Shown here: piece by piece, positions 41,282 through 49,652 of the stretch
Position numbering within the stretch: position 1 is the stretch's first letter
Layout of the letters: the number at the start of each line of letters is the position of its first letter
Origin: UBA11889 sp002313255
GTDB taxonomy: Bacteria; Pseudomonadota; Gammaproteobacteria; Pseudomonadales; Azotimanducaceae
Reading direction: 5' to 3'
Length of the DNA stretch: 49,652 bases
NCBI GenBank assembly: GCA_913045265.1
Contig: CAJWQX010000017.1
Coordinates: 1 to 49,652, forward strand
Notes under the pieces: generated by a model
What the model was told of the DNA's origin: nothing
What the model saw: the letters and a program-made list of their open reading frames with translations, nothing else
Database searches by the model: none
Made by a program: the position numbers and the translations under genes

Positions 41282-42732
41282 GTCATGCATGGGTTAACTC
41301 GGTGATGCCACATATCGTGCTGACGGTGGGTCTTATGGTGCTAATGCTACTGGTTGCGTTCCGCCGCAGTCATGCACTAGCGATGACGTCGACATTCCTG
41401 ATTTTAGTCATTGCTGGAGCCCTGATCCCGCAGTCGCTCGCTGCCGGTAGCGAGGAGGTGTTTGGACTGATCCGCGTGGACGGCTATGGCCAGTTCTTTA
41501 GCGGGCTTTTCCTGCTCGCTGCCATCGTCACCGTATTGATCTCGTTTCGTTATCTCGATCATCGAGCGTCGAGTTGTGAAGAATTCTACATGCTCATTCT
41601 AACGGCCACGCTGGGAGCGATGGTCATGGCAGTGGCTTCCCATTTTGCGACGTTGATTTTAGGACTCGAGATTCTATCGATTTCTTTGTATGCCATGATC
41701 TGCTACCCCCAAGAAGGCAGACTTCCACTCGAGGCTGCTACGAAATACCTGGTGCTATCCGGGGTCGCCTCGACCACGATGTTATTCGGTATGGCCCTAA
41801 TCTATGCGGCTTCCGGTTCACTGAGTTTCAGCGCATTGGGACAACCAGTTGATAACCAAGGTGAGAACTACTACTGGTTGGGGCAGGGAATGCTGATTGT
41901 CGGACTGGCGTTCAAGTTGTCCCTCGTGCCTTTTCACATGTGGACCCCCGACGTGTATCAAGGGGCGCCCGCGCCGGTGACAGGGTTTATCGCGACGGTG
42001 TCCAAAGGGGCCGTGTTTGCTGTGTTACTGCGCTACGCCGTGATTTCGGATGTACTGTCCAACGCATCCATTGCACTGGGAATTTCTATCATCGCTGTGG
42101 GTTCGATGGTCGTGGGTAATCTTCTGGCGCTGTTGGAGAAAAACATCAAGCGAATTTTGGCCTTCTCGTCGATCGCTCACGCTGGCTATTTACTGATTGC
42201 GCTGCTGGTGGTCGCTGCGTTGGATGACCCTGAGATCGCTCGTGAGACGACGATGGTATATCTGGCTGGCTACTTTCTTATGACCTTGGCAGCGTTCGGT
42301 GTTATCAGCGCGCTTTCGATTTCGGCGAGTGACCAGGACACTGAGCAGTTGGCCGACTACCAGGGTTTATTTTGGAGCCACCCAGTGCTTGCGGCGGTGT
42401 TGACGGCGGCGGTTCTTTCTTTGGCGGGTATTCCATTAACCATGGGCTTTATTGCCAAGTTTTACCTTTTCGCAGCGGGCGTCCAGGGCGCGCTATGGGT
42501 TCTCCTTTGGGCACTCGTCATTGGCAGCGCGATTGGCATTTACTATTACCTTCGAATTGTATTTACCATGACGCAAAGCGAATCCACGGATGGTTCGGTA
42601 AGAGCTAACGCTATACCCGTGGAAACCATCGTGACCGTAGGGGTATTAGGTGTGGCTGTGATTCTCTTCGGTGTGTATCCGACCCCGCTGATTGAGTTAG
42701 TGCGCGGCCTCATTGGCGCGTTCGGAGCGTGA
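41278..42732 (+). CDS. nuoN: NADH-quinone oxidoreductase subunit N
   Basis: This 484-residue antiporter-like subunit next to NuoK has about 14 transmembrane helices. Typical segments are LILGLEILSISLYAMICY, KLSLVPFHMWTPDVYQGAPA and KRILAFSSIAHAGYLLIAL. GTG 41278 overlaps the nuoM stop (GTGA). It is the last nuo gene; no clear intrinsic terminator follows, and the next gene starts 49 bases later in the same direction. Confidence 0.96.
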   Translation: MSHAWVNSVMPHIVLTVGLMVLMLLVAFRRSHALAMTSTFLILVIAGALIPQSLAAGSEEVFGLIRVDGYGQFFSGLFLLAAIVTVLISFRYLDHRASSCEEFYMLILTATLGAMVMAVASHFATLILGLEILSISLYAMICYPQEGRLPLEAATKYLVLSGVASTTMLFGMALIYAASGSLSFSALGQPVDNQGENYYWLGQGMLIVGLAFKLSLVPFHMWTPDVYQGAPAPVTGFIATVSKGAVFAVLLRYAVISDVLSNASIALGISIIAVGSMVVGNLLALLEKNIKRILAFSSIAHAGYLLIALLVVAALDDPEIARETTMVYLAGYFLMTLAAFGVISALSISASDQDTEQLADYQGLFWSHPVLAAVLTAAVLSLAGIPLTMGFIAKFYLFAAGVQGALWVLLWALVIGSAIGIYYYLRIVFTMTQSESTDGSVRANAIPVETIVTVGVLGVAVILFGVYPTPLIELVRGLIGAFGA

Positions 42733-42781
42733 TCGCGGCTAGACTCCTTGGAAGCTGTAACGGTTTGACGGAGACAACCAC

Positions 42782-43780
42782 ATGACAATTCGAGTACTTT
42801 TTCCGCGAACCGGGCGCGACAACCAGATCGAAATTGAGGCGCTAGGAGAAGGGGTGACAGGCGAGTTTTGCCGTGGCTTTGACACCGTTACGGAGGAGCA
42901 ATGGCGTAACTGCGATGGCATCGTCGGTGGGCATGTGCCCGCTAACGTGATGTATATGCTCGACAACTGCCGCATTTTCGTTAAACCGGCGGTGGGATTT
43001 GACGACGTGGATCTTGCGGCATTCGGCGATCGCGGAATTGCCGTTAGCAACACGCCAGATTACGGCACGCGTGAGGTCGCCGATCACGCCATCGCACTGA
43101 TGCTGACGTTAACCAAAAGTATTGCCTTTCATGACGAATCGCTACGAGCTGACCCGTTGGCCAACTGGCGCCCGGCACTGAATCCGTTTGGTAAACGCAT
43201 GGCCGATTGCACGATGGGCATCGTTGGCCTGGGCCGTATTGGGACTGCGGCCGCGATGCGCGCCAAGGCATTCGATATGGACGTCACATTTCACGATCCC
43301 TACAAACCCAACGGTTCGGAACTGGCGCTCGGTATTCGTCGATCCGACTCGCTGCCGGAACTGCTAGCCGAGTCAGATATTGTGAGTGTGCATGCCCCGC
43401 TGAACGATGAGACCACTCATCTCATTGATGCAGACGCCCTCGCACACGCAAAAAAAGGAATCATTATCGTGAATACGGCGCGAGGTCCCATCATCGATGT
43501 CGATGCTCTGCATGACGCGATGAAGGATGACGTGGTACTTGCTGCCGGGCTTGACGTTTTACCGGAAGAACCGGCGAAGCTCGACCGTCCGTTGATTGCC
43601 GCATGGAAGGCGGATGAAGACTGGATTCGTCACCGACTCCTGGTTACACCGCATTCCGCTTTTTATACTCCCGAGAGTGTTCGCGACATCAGGGCGTTTT
43701 CGGCGCGAACCGCGGCGCGCTATTTAAGGGATGGCAGGCTCGAAAACTGCGTGAACGAAGGAATTCTTGCTGGGCGTTAA
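42782..43780 (+). CDS. D-isomer-specific 2-hydroxyacid dehydrogenase, CtBP-like
   Basis: This 332-residue NAD-dependent dehydrogenase has the Rossmann signature MGIVGLGRIGTAAAMRA, substrate/catalytic Arg in NTARGPIIDVDAL, Glu in LDVLPEEPA, and His in VTPHSAFYTPES. The insertion LIAAWKADEDWIRHRL before the His motif matches the CtBP/phosphoglycerate dehydrogenase-like group of soil and marine bacteria. ATG follows GGAG with a normal spacer. It may be read through from nuo. The substrate is unknown. Confidence 0.92.
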   Translation: MTIRVLFPRTGRDNQIEIEALGEGVTGEFCRGFDTVTEEQWRNCDGIVGGHVPANVMYMLDNCRIFVKPAVGFDDVDLAAFGDRGIAVSNTPDYGTREVADHAIALMLTLTKSIAFHDESLRADPLANWRPALNPFGKRMADCTMGIVGLGRIGTAAAMRAKAFDMDVTFHDPYKPNGSELALGIRRSDSLPELLAESDIVSVHAPLNDETTHLIDADALAHAKKGIIIVNTARGPIIDVDALHDAMKDDVVLAAGLDVLPEEPAKLDRPLIAAWKADEDWIRHRLLVTPHSAFYTPESVRDIRAFSARTAARYLRDGRLENCVNEGILAGR

Positions 43781-43815
43781 AGTTCTGGAGCGGACGATCG
43801 GACTGTGCGTCGTTG

Positions 43816-43839
43816 CCGGTTGACGGTTCGTTTAACCGG
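43816..43839. terminator. Possible bidirectional hairpin between convergent genes
   Basis: CCGGTT and AACCGG form a 6-bp stem with a 12-base loop in the 51-bp gap between two convergent genes. It overlaps the stop codon of the minus-strand gene. There is no T-run, so the call is weak. Confidence 0.3.
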
Positions 43840-44326
43840 GAGGCGGCAGGAAGCTTGCCAGTATAAACAGCAGTGCGACAATCATTAAAGGCGCCGTGAA
43901 GCTCGTGCCACCGAGCTTCGTGAGCATCGATTTTTGTTCCATCGACTTTCCCGGGAGTGCCGCTTGGACCAATCGGATTCGATGTTGAACCCAGTCGTAA
44001 TAGAGCGCGTTGGCCCGCAATGGAACGTAGACCAGCTTAAACGCGGCCAACAGTATCAATTGGACAGCGACGCCGAGGTCTGGATAACCCATCTGTCCGA
44101 TTTGCCCGGCAACCACAAGAATTAACAGAGAGATGAGGGTGACGATGCCGGCCCATCGGTATTGCTTGCGGTATAAGAACCAAAAAACGTCAGCGAACAG
44201 CACGGGCCAGTGCCAGGTAAGTGGAGTGTAACCGCGTTCATCCGCGCGCTTGAAATAGGCGAGGTAGTAATTCGTGTGTGTTGGGCCGATAACGTCGGCG
44301 TACAGGTCGTCATTGTTTTCGCTCAT
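43832..44326 (-). CDS. DUF2628 domain-containing membrane protein
   Basis: This 164-residue protein starts at an ATG overlapping the upstream SDR stop (ATGA). After a soluble N-terminus it shows the family pattern TPLTWHWPVLFADVFWFLYRK, followed by three hydrophobic segments (IVTLISLLILVVAG, VAVQLILLAAFKLVYVPL, PLMIVALLFILASFLP). The middle contains NALYYDWVQHRI, seen in related proteins. The function of the domain is unknown. It is the last gene of a three-gene unit with two SDRs. Confidence 0.82.
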   Translation of the reverse strand: MSENNDDLYADVIGPTHTNYYLAYFKRADERGYTPLTWHWPVLFADVFWFLYRKQYRWAGIVTLISLLILVVAGQIGQMGYPDLGVAVQLILLAAFKLVYVPLRANALYYDWVQHRIRLVQAALPGKSMEQKSMLTKLGGTSFTAPLMIVALLFILASFLPPPG

Positions 44327-45165
44327 ACCGATCCCGTCGCCAGTTGTTCGGAAAAGTGCCACAGTTGGTCTTGCAGTTCTTCGTTCAGAGCAGTTACGTT
44401 CGGGACCGTACGACGCATATTTTGATCGTAATAGCCGCCGCTAGCCTCGGCATATTCATCTGCGAGTGCCAATTGGACCGTATTTTCAGCGCCCTGTTCT
44501 GGCGAACGCATCGCACCCAGGGCCCCCCCGAGTTTCATGCCCCAACGAAATAACCGATTGTCGCCTCCCAGGTTGGTTGCCACGACCCCGGGGTGCAAGC
44601 AATTGGTTGTGATCCCTGTTCCACGGGTCCGACGATGCAACGCAAGGGTAAAAAGTACGCTCGCGAGTTTTGACGTCGCGTAAGCTTGGAGACCAGCCGC
44701 ACCATCGGCGTCGAGCGTCGCTTCGAAGTCGGGTGAACCACTTCGGTACGCGGCCGATGCAACGTTCACCACGCGGCTGGCTCCGGCGCATTCGAGAGCG
44801 GAGCGTAATCCCATCGTCAGCATAAATGGTCCCAGATGATTGGTGGCGAACGTTAATTCAATCCCGTCGGCTGACATCGTTCGTTGGCGAGTAACGATGC
44901 CGGCGTTGTTAATGAGCAGATGGAGATCGTCCGTGAGTCGACGAACGTCCGACACCGCGCTGTTTACGGAATCGATCGACGAAAGGTCGCAACGCACGAC
45001 CTCAATCGCGTCGTTACCTGTTGTCTCAGTGATCGCGGTCGCCAATGTTTCCGCTCGGTACAGATCGCGGACCAACATAATCAACCGGTAGCCAGCTGCG
45101 GCGACGCGGGTGGCCGTCACGGTTCCGATGCCGTGTGTGGTTCCCGTAACGACGGCCGAGCGCAC
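44323..45165 (-). CDS. Short-chain dehydrogenase/reductase, retinol-dehydrogenase-like
   Basis: This 280-residue SDR has the cofactor motif VVTGTTHGIGTVTATRVA, the structural NNAGIV, and the catalytic Y-x-x-x-K in LQAYATSKLASVLF. The RCDLSS segment and the HLGPFMLTMGL stretch place it near the retinol dehydrogenase/WW-domain oxidoreductase group, which often uses NADP. The start is GTG, one base inside the upstream SDR stop (TAGTG). The substrate is unknown. Confidence 0.92.
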   Translation of the reverse strand: MRSAVVTGTTHGIGTVTATRVAAAGYRLIMLVRDLYRAETLATAITETTGNDAIEVVRCDLSSIDSVNSAVSDVRRLTDDLHLLINNAGIVTRQRTMSADGIELTFATNHLGPFMLTMGLRSALECAGASRVVNVASAAYRSGSPDFEATLDADGAAGLQAYATSKLASVLFTLALHRRTRGTGITTNCLHPGVVATNLGGDNRLFRWGMKLGGALGAMRSPEQGAENTVQLALADEYAEASGGYYDQNMRRTVPNVTALNEELQDQLWHFSEQLATGSV

Positions 45166-45938
45166 TATGTCAGGACGTCCAGAGCGCCGCCGTCAATACG
45201 AATGTTTTGTCCGTGTATCGCGTCGGCTCTCGCACTCGCGAGGAACACGATCAGGTCGGCGACCTCGTCGCGACGGACAATACGGCCGATGGGAATATCG
45301 GCGGCAACATGAGACTCAATCTCTTCCCACGTGTTTCCCCAGCCGTTGGTAGCACCTCGGCGCATGTACGCTTCGCGCACCTCGGGTGTCAAAATCATGC
45401 CGGGTGACACCAGATTCACGCGGATATTGGTACCGGCCACCTCTTTTGCAAGACTGATGGTCATCGTGGCTAGAGCTCCCTTGGCGGCGTAGTAGTGTGG
45501 ATTTCTTGAATTAGGACGCGTAGAACCAACGGTACCTAAGTTGATAATGCGCGCTCTATCCATGGCCCTCATATCCGGCAGAAATGCTTGGATGAGCCGT
45601 TCGGCTGAGAGTACATTTTTTTGGTAGAGGTCGACCCAATCGCTTGAACTGAGAGTCTCCCACCGGCCGGATTCTGCCGTGCCGTAGTTGTTCACGAGAA
45701 TTTCGGGGGTTGCTTTGAGCTGCTCGATGAGCATTTTGGTACCGTCATCGCGGCAGATGTCCCCAAACACCGGATAGCCGCCTCCCAGCTCAGCCACGGC
45801 GTCTCTCGCCTGCGCCTCGTTGAACCCGTGCACGGCGACGTTGCTACCTTCTTCAATAAACCGTTTTGCCATCAACAAGCCGGTACCTCGATGGCTCCCA
45901 GTTACGAGAACGCGGCGACCTGAAAGCTGCAAATCCAT
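45165..45938 (-). CDS. SDR-family oxidoreductase
   Basis: This 257-residue classical SDR has the cofactor loop VLVTGSHRGTGLLMAKRF, N-N-Y-G in place of N-N-A-G, and the catalytic Y-x-x-x-K in NPHYYAAKGALATM. The C-terminal RDEVADLIVFLASARAD and GQNIRIDGG match the 3-oxoacyl-reductase-like group. I chose the ATG giving MDLQLSGRRVLVTG; the frame is open 25 codons upstream, but that part overlaps the divergent permease start region. It is the first gene of a unit with the second SDR and the DUF2628 protein. Confidence 0.92.
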   Translation of the reverse strand: MDLQLSGRRVLVTGSHRGTGLLMAKRFIEEGSNVAVHGFNEAQARDAVAELGGGYPVFGDICRDDGTKMLIEQLKATPEILVNNYGTAESGRWETLSSSDWVDLYQKNVLSAERLIQAFLPDMRAMDRARIINLGTVGSTRPNSRNPHYYAAKGALATMTISLAKEVAGTNIRVNLVSPGMILTPEVREAYMRRGATNGWGNTWEEIESHVAADIPIGRIVRRDEVADLIVFLASARADAIHGQNIRIDGGALDVLT

Positions 45939-45981
45939 GGAAATCCCAACATCTCGGTGTCCGCCAGAATACACTGTTGTC

Positions 45982-46755
45982 GTGGAAGTATGGCCCGTCT
46001 CGGTTTTTCTCATTGCGGTGTTCCTTGGCAGTTACGTGCAAGGCATCACCGGGTTTGCGCTGGGTATCGTTGTCATGGCGTTTGTGGCCGCGGTGCAGGT
46101 TTATGGCGTGGCGGTCATGGCCGCGGTCATTAGTTTTCTCGCGTTCGTCAACGTCGGAGTCGCACTTTATGGCCATGCTAGAGACGTTGATTGGGGTCTA
46201 TGGCTAAGTCTCTCGGTGGGACAACTCACTGCGATCGGAGCTGGTGTCTGGTTACTGCATCAGCTTTCCAGTAACGCCGCAAACGTTCTGTATTTGGTCC
46301 TTGGTGTCTTCATCGTTGGCGGAAGCGCGTCGATGGTGTTGCGGCCAACACCCCGGTCGATGAGATCGCCGATATGGTCCACCGTGGTAGCGGGCGCTGG
46401 AGGGGGTCTTGTTGGCGGTATGTTCGCCGCGTCAGGACCGGTGATCGGTTGGTTTGCGTATCGCCAACCTATTCCCGTGGCCACCGTGCGAGCGACTCTA
46501 CTGGCGGGGTACCTCGTGACGACCAGTGCCCGTTCGGTGGTGGTAGGCTTTAGCGGGGGGCTATCCGAGATCGTGTGGCAATTAACCGCGCTGGGGTTAC
46601 CGTCGGTCGCTCTCGGGACCTGGCTAGCTCGTCGTCACGCACGTTTGTTTGACGAAGGAAATATGCGTCGCGTGGCCTTTACAACGCTACTGCTGCTAGG
46701 GATCGGAATCATCGTGTCAGCCGTGATTACGTTGACGCGGACGTCGACCGTTTAA
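45982..46755 (+). CDS. TauE/SafE-family sulfite exporter-like permease
   Basis: This protein has 257 residues and about eight hydrophobic segments. The first half has GSYVQGITGFALGIVVMAF and the second half repeats the pattern with AGAGGGLVGGMFAASGPVIG, as in TauE/SafE anion exporters. GTG 45982 puts the first membrane helix at the N-terminus; ATG 45937 would overlap the divergent SDR start. No sulfonate or sulfur gene lies next to it, so the transported compound is unknown. Its end overlaps the convergent MBL gene by 4 bases. Confidence 0.88.
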   Translation: MEVWPVSVFLIAVFLGSYVQGITGFALGIVVMAFVAAVQVYGVAVMAAVISFLAFVNVGVALYGHARDVDWGLWLSLSVGQLTAIGAGVWLLHQLSSNAANVLYLVLGVFIVGGSASMVLRPTPRSMRSPIWSTVVAGAGGGLVGGMFAASGPVIGWFAYRQPIPVATVRATLLAGYLVTTSARSVVVGFSGGLSEIVWQLTALGLPSVALGTWLARRHARLFDEGNMRRVAFTTLLLLGIGIIVSAVITLTRTSTV

Positions 46756-47714
46756 GTAGCCTGACGTCGTGCTTTGTCGGCCTTAGCCATCAGGCTAAAT
46801 AGATCCCCTGTTTTTTCAGTGGAACCGAATTCTCGATACAACGTAGCGACGTTGATCACGATCCGTTCGGCATCACCCCAATTGTCATAATCGGTAAGAG
46901 ATATATCCATGGCTGCTTCGTAAACGGGTAGACCAGCTCGGTAACGTTTGTTGGCCTCCTCTCGGATGTACACGAGATAGTCCCGAACGGCCGTTACCCC
47001 CCGTTTATCGGTAATAGGGCCGTGTCCTGGTACGACGGTCTCAACGTCGATTCCGAGCATGTAATCGCACGCGTCGATCCAATTGGCGATGGGTCCGACC
47101 CAGAGAATGGGGTGTCCCTCGATAAAGAGAATGTCCCCTGTGAAAATGAGCTTGTCGTCAGGAACGTACGCTAGAATGTCGCCTTTGGTGTGGCAAGGTC
47201 CAACCTGTTTTAGACGCACCTCCTTATCCCCAACCAAGACGTTCATCGTCCCTTCAAACGTGCGAGTAGGTAATGTCGGCGTAATGCCTTCGAAGTCGAA
47301 TGCGCCAAAACAGCGTTGCAGGAACTCCCCAGCTTCGCCCAACGAGGGGGCGTTGCGCATCATCGTTGCCAATCGATCAGGGGATTCCTCGGCAAGTTCG
47401 GCTGCGGTAGCTGCTGAGGAGATGATTTCCGCCCCGTGGACGAGTTCGTTGCCGTTGCAGTGATCGCCGTTCGCATGAGTATTAACGAGCGTGTTGAATG
47501 AACGCGTGGCGGTGGGTTCGGCCCGTGACATGGCGTTCAGCATCTCGCGGGTGAGTTTTAGGTCGAAGAGGGTGTCGACGAGGAGCGATTCATCACCGTC
47601 TACGACAAGACCCGCATTGCTCCATCCCCAACCGCCGTCTGGCTGAATCCATGCATATCCGCCGGATCCTAGGTCGTGTAATCCGTGCGTGAATGGTCTG
47701 ATCGACAACGTCAT
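46752..47714 (-). CDS. MBL-fold metallo-hydrolase
   Basis: This 320-residue metallo-beta-lactamase fold protein has no signal peptide. The metal motif reads NTHANGDHCNGN (H80-x-N82-x-D84-H85), with Asn where the second His of HxHxDH usually is. Later ligands are present: H in VGPCHTKGD, D in IFTGDILF, and H in TVVPGHGPI. This HANGDH variant is, as I recall, shared by a distinct group of MBL hydrolases. The substrate is unknown. It is followed on the other strand by the acyltransferase gene, 81 bases away. Confidence 0.9.
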   Translation of the reverse strand: MTLSIRPFTHGLHDLGSGGYAWIQPDGGWGWSNAGLVVDGDESLLVDTLFDLKLTREMLNAMSRAEPTATRSFNTLVNTHANGDHCNGNELVHGAEIISSAATAAELAEESPDRLATMMRNAPSLGEAGEFLQRCFGAFDFEGITPTLPTRTFEGTMNVLVGDKEVRLKQVGPCHTKGDILAYVPDDKLIFTGDILFIEGHPILWVGPIANWIDACDYMLGIDVETVVPGHGPITDKRGVTAVRDYLVYIREEANKRYRAGLPVYEAAMDISLTDYDNWGDAERIVINVATLYREFGSTEKTGDLFSLMAKADKARRQAT

Positions 47715-47795
47715 GTGGACTTCCTATTCGTCTTTCCTAGACGATGCGAACCCTAACGCGGGTTCGTATCGGAATGCGTTATCCGCTAGTTTAGC

Positions 47796-48938
47796 GTGAT
47801 CGTGGACAATTTCGATGATATCCGCCCGTATCGGGATGCTGAAGTAGCTGGCGTGACGGAGCGCCTAATTCAAGATCCGGATTTGGTGGGCAGTATGGCG
47901 GCTTTTCTGGTGCCTCGCTGGTATCGTTTTCTTCCTGTTTCCGCGCGGATGTTCGCCCGTCAATTACTTCGTCGACGCACGAAGGGATTAACCACTATTA
48001 GCGACGTGCAGGTTTTGCTGTCGGGGTACTTCGAACATATGATTCGTCGGACGACGGACGGTTTCTCGTGCTCTGGCATCGAACGCTTGGATCGTGAATT
48101 GCCGTATTTATTCATTGCCAACCATCGAGATATTGCGATGGATTCTGCGTTCATGAATTACGCCCTTTGGTCGAATGACTTCCCGACCTCTCAGATTGCT
48201 GTCGGGGACAATCTTTTTAGCCGTGGATTTGAATCGGACCTCATGCGTCTGACTAAAAGTTTCGTCGTTGTTCGGAACGAGAAGGGCCTAAAAGCTCAGT
48301 ATGCGGCCCTTTTGCGCACGTCGACGTACATCCGATCAACGCTAAATGCTGGGCATTCGGTGTGGATTTCACAACGCGAGGGTCGTTCGAAAGATGGGTT
48401 TGACCGGACCGAACCGGCCATTCTGAAGATGTTCATGCTTGCCTATCGGAACGAGGCTGACGAAAGCGTATCGTCTTGGTTGAACCAAGTGCAGCTGGTG
48501 CCGGTCTCTATTTCATATGAGGTCGATCCTTGTGCGGGTATGAAGGCTCGCGAGCTGTATTTGACGGAACATGATGGAGAATACGAGAAGCGTGCGAACG
48601 AGGATCTGGAAAGTATCGTCGCCGGCATCTTGGGATTTAAGGGCCGCGTTCATTTGAATTTTTCGAAACCCCTTCGTAGCGATTTCGATACTGTCGAAGC
48701 GTTAGCGACGGAGATCGACAGGTGTATCGCGGGTGGAATTGAGTCTTATCCCACCTACTTGGAATCAGAGGATCGGTTAACGGGACAGGAGAACGTTGAC
48801 GGACTTCGCGGAAAAGTGGCCGGCGCCTTTGAGGAAGCACTCGAGCAATTACCAGATAACCAGCGGCCATACTTTCTGCTTCAGTACGCTAATCAGATCC
48901 GCAATAAACGCGAGCTCCTGGAGGTTGGCGAACGATAA
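47796..48938 (+). CDS. Glycerol-3-phosphate/lysophosphatidate-type acyltransferase
   Basis: This 380-residue LPLAT-superfamily protein is likely involved in phospholipid synthesis. The acceptor-site motif reads IANHRDIAMDSAF, so His110 and Asp116 are one residue further apart than in the usual HX4D box. The second motif ISQREGRSKDGFDRTEP corresponds to the PEGTRS box. No membrane helix is obvious, but the N-terminal FLVPRWYRFLP segment could touch the membrane. The start is GTG 47796 (GTG 47802 is alternative). Its stop lies 2 bases before the convergent srkA end. Confidence 0.85.
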   Translation: MIVDNFDDIRPYRDAEVAGVTERLIQDPDLVGSMAAFLVPRWYRFLPVSARMFARQLLRRRTKGLTTISDVQVLLSGYFEHMIRRTTDGFSCSGIERLDRELPYLFIANHRDIAMDSAFMNYALWSNDFPTSQIAVGDNLFSRGFESDLMRLTKSFVVVRNEKGLKAQYAALLRTSTYIRSTLNAGHSVWISQREGRSKDGFDRTEPAILKMFMLAYRNEADESVSSWLNQVQLVPVSISYEVDPCAGMKARELYLTEHDGEYEKRANEDLESIVAGILGFKGRVHLNFSKPLRSDFDTVEALATEIDRCIAGGIESYPTYLESEDRLTGQENVDGLRGKVAGAFEEALEQLPDNQRPYFLLQYANQIRNKRELLEVGER

Positions 48939-48940
48939 GA

Positions 48941-49652
48941 TCAGACTGAAAGAGGGGGTTCGTCCAATATCGCGAGTTGCTCCCGGAGGCTCAGGACGTG
49001 GTCGGACCAATATTTGATTCCATTGAACCACGGAAACGCGAGCGGGAAGGCGGGGTCGTTCCAGCGCCTTCCGATCCATGCTGCATGGTGAATCATTCTG
49101 AGCGTTCGAAGCGGCTCGATCAGCACTATCGTTTGAGAGTCGAACGAGCAAAACATGGAGTACGCGTCGAGGAGGTCGGACAGAATGGATTCTTGGTCCT
49201 CACGATCCCCCGATAGAAGCATCCACAAATCCTGGATCGGTGGCCCGGTCTGCGTGTCGTCGAAGTCGACGAAATTAGGCGCGTCGTAACGCCACAATAA
49301 ATTGCCGAGATGGCAGTCGCCGTGAATGCGGACGCCAGCGGGTTGGTTTTCGAAGGCCGAGTCGATGCGCTGCAGTAAATGGTTGGTGATCGACTCGTAG
49401 GCGTCGACGAGCTCCGTTGGGATGAAATCGGAAGAAAGTAGGAAAGCCCGACTCTCATGCCCAAGACGCTCGGACGTCAGTGAGGGACGGTGTGCAAAAT
49501 GTCTCGCTCCACCGGTCGAGTGAATTCTTGCCAGGGCGCGGCCCATGACGGAGAGAACGTCTCGATCTTCAATATTGGGAGGTCGACCAGCGCGCCTTGG
49601 AAAAAGCGCGAATCTAAATTCGGCGCCGGAGACGTGAAAGAGCGTTTGACCA
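48941..49652 (-). CDS. srkA: Stress response kinase A (YihE/RdoA-type), C-terminal part
   Basis: The frame stays open to the right window edge, so the N-terminus is missing and 236 residues are visible. The visible start reads GQTLFHVSGAEFRFALFPRR, matching the corresponding part of E. coli YihE/SrkA. The catalytic loop VRIHGDCHLGNLLW, the metal-binding FVDFDDTQTGPPIQDLWML and the later PWFNGIKYW segment are typical. SrkA is a cytoplasmic Ser/Thr protein kinase of the APH fold, linked to Cpx-regulated stress survival. Confidence 0.92.
   Translation of the reverse strand, partial: GQTLFHVSGAEFRFALFPRRAGRPPNIEDRDVLSVMGRALARIHSTGGARHFAHRPSLTSERLGHESRAFLLSSDFIPTELVDAYESITNHLLQRIDSAFENQPAGVRIHGDCHLGNLLWRYDAPNFVDFDDTQTGPPIQDLWMLLSGDREDQESILSDLLDAYSMFCSFDSQTIVLIEPLRTLRMIHHAAWIGRRWNDPAFPLAFPWFNGIKYWSDHVLSLREQLAILDEPPLSV

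Noticed and set aside
1..49652. CRISPR array, insertion sequence, prophage or integron signals
   Set aside because: No regularly spaced repeats, transposase or integrase motifs, or long terminal inverted repeats were seen. The only tandem repeat is inside the EF-hand gene.

Overview
The window looks like chromosomal DNA from a gammaproteobacterium, probably an uncultured free-living or marine lineage. This is an inference from several features: a 13-gene complex I operon with fused nuoCD in the order A-B-CD-E-F-G-H-I-J-K-L-M-N, GreB, an SrkA/YihE-type kinase, ClpB behind a sigma-32-like promoter, and many oxygenase, SDR and acyl-CoA dehydrogenase genes. I see no tRNA, rRNA, CRISPR array, insertion sequence or phage gene. 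Coding is dense, and no stretch over 300 bases lacks a gene or gene remnant.

Layout. 1-4524: the end of an O6-alkylguanine-DNA alkyltransferase gene; a PhyH-family enzyme whose iron-binding HxD motif reads H-R-A; then a minus-strand train greB > EF-hand protein > ECF sigma > membrane anti-sigma candidate > periplasmic metal-sensor-like protein. 4653-7344: TauD-type dioxygenase, DUF7832-like, DUF427, GNAT and a divergent lumazine synthase. 7379-8404: haloalkane dehalogenase, convergent with ribH. 8502-11415: cytoplasmic GH20 hexosaminidase coupled to a NahK-like N-acetylhexosamine kinase. 11378-14076: amidase, a small unknown protein and a second PhyH dioxygenase. 14088-17930: small unknown protein, nitroreductase, a secreted MBL-fold protein with altered metal ligands, and glutamine-dependent NAD synthetase. 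17979-20324: two acyl-CoA dehydrogenase subunits. 20518-23145: clpB. 23148-23763: a decayed LMW-phosphatase/ArsC-like remnant and a small unknown ORF. 23796-27928: two GFA-family genes, ThuA plus Gfo/Idh/MocA, a VOC protein, a small membrane protein, an overlooked 29-codon micro-ORF and a conserved unknown protein. 28118-42732: nuoA-N. 42782-49652: D-2-hydroxyacid dehydrogenase, DUF2628 protein, two SDRs, TauE/SafE permease, MBL hydrolase, an acyltransferase and the C-terminal part of srkA.

How the genes work together. The nuo operon is a complete respiratory NADH:quinone oxidoreductase, with nearly every junction overlapping or abutting, and NAD synthetase supplies its cofactor in general terms. 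GH20 plus NahK would release and phosphorylate N-acetylhexosamines inside the cell. ThuA plus Gfo/Idh/MocA is a typical sugar or polyol oxidation pair. The ECF cluster resembles a CnrYXH-style envelope sensor with a calcium-binding protein added.

The best candidates for undescribed biology are the HxA PhyH protein (the motif of 2OG-dependent halogenases) about 6 kb from a haloalkane dehalogenase, the EF-hand/ECF cluster, the MBL protein with two substituted ligands, the lumazine synthase outside a riboflavin operon, and the coupled 29-aa micro-ORF.
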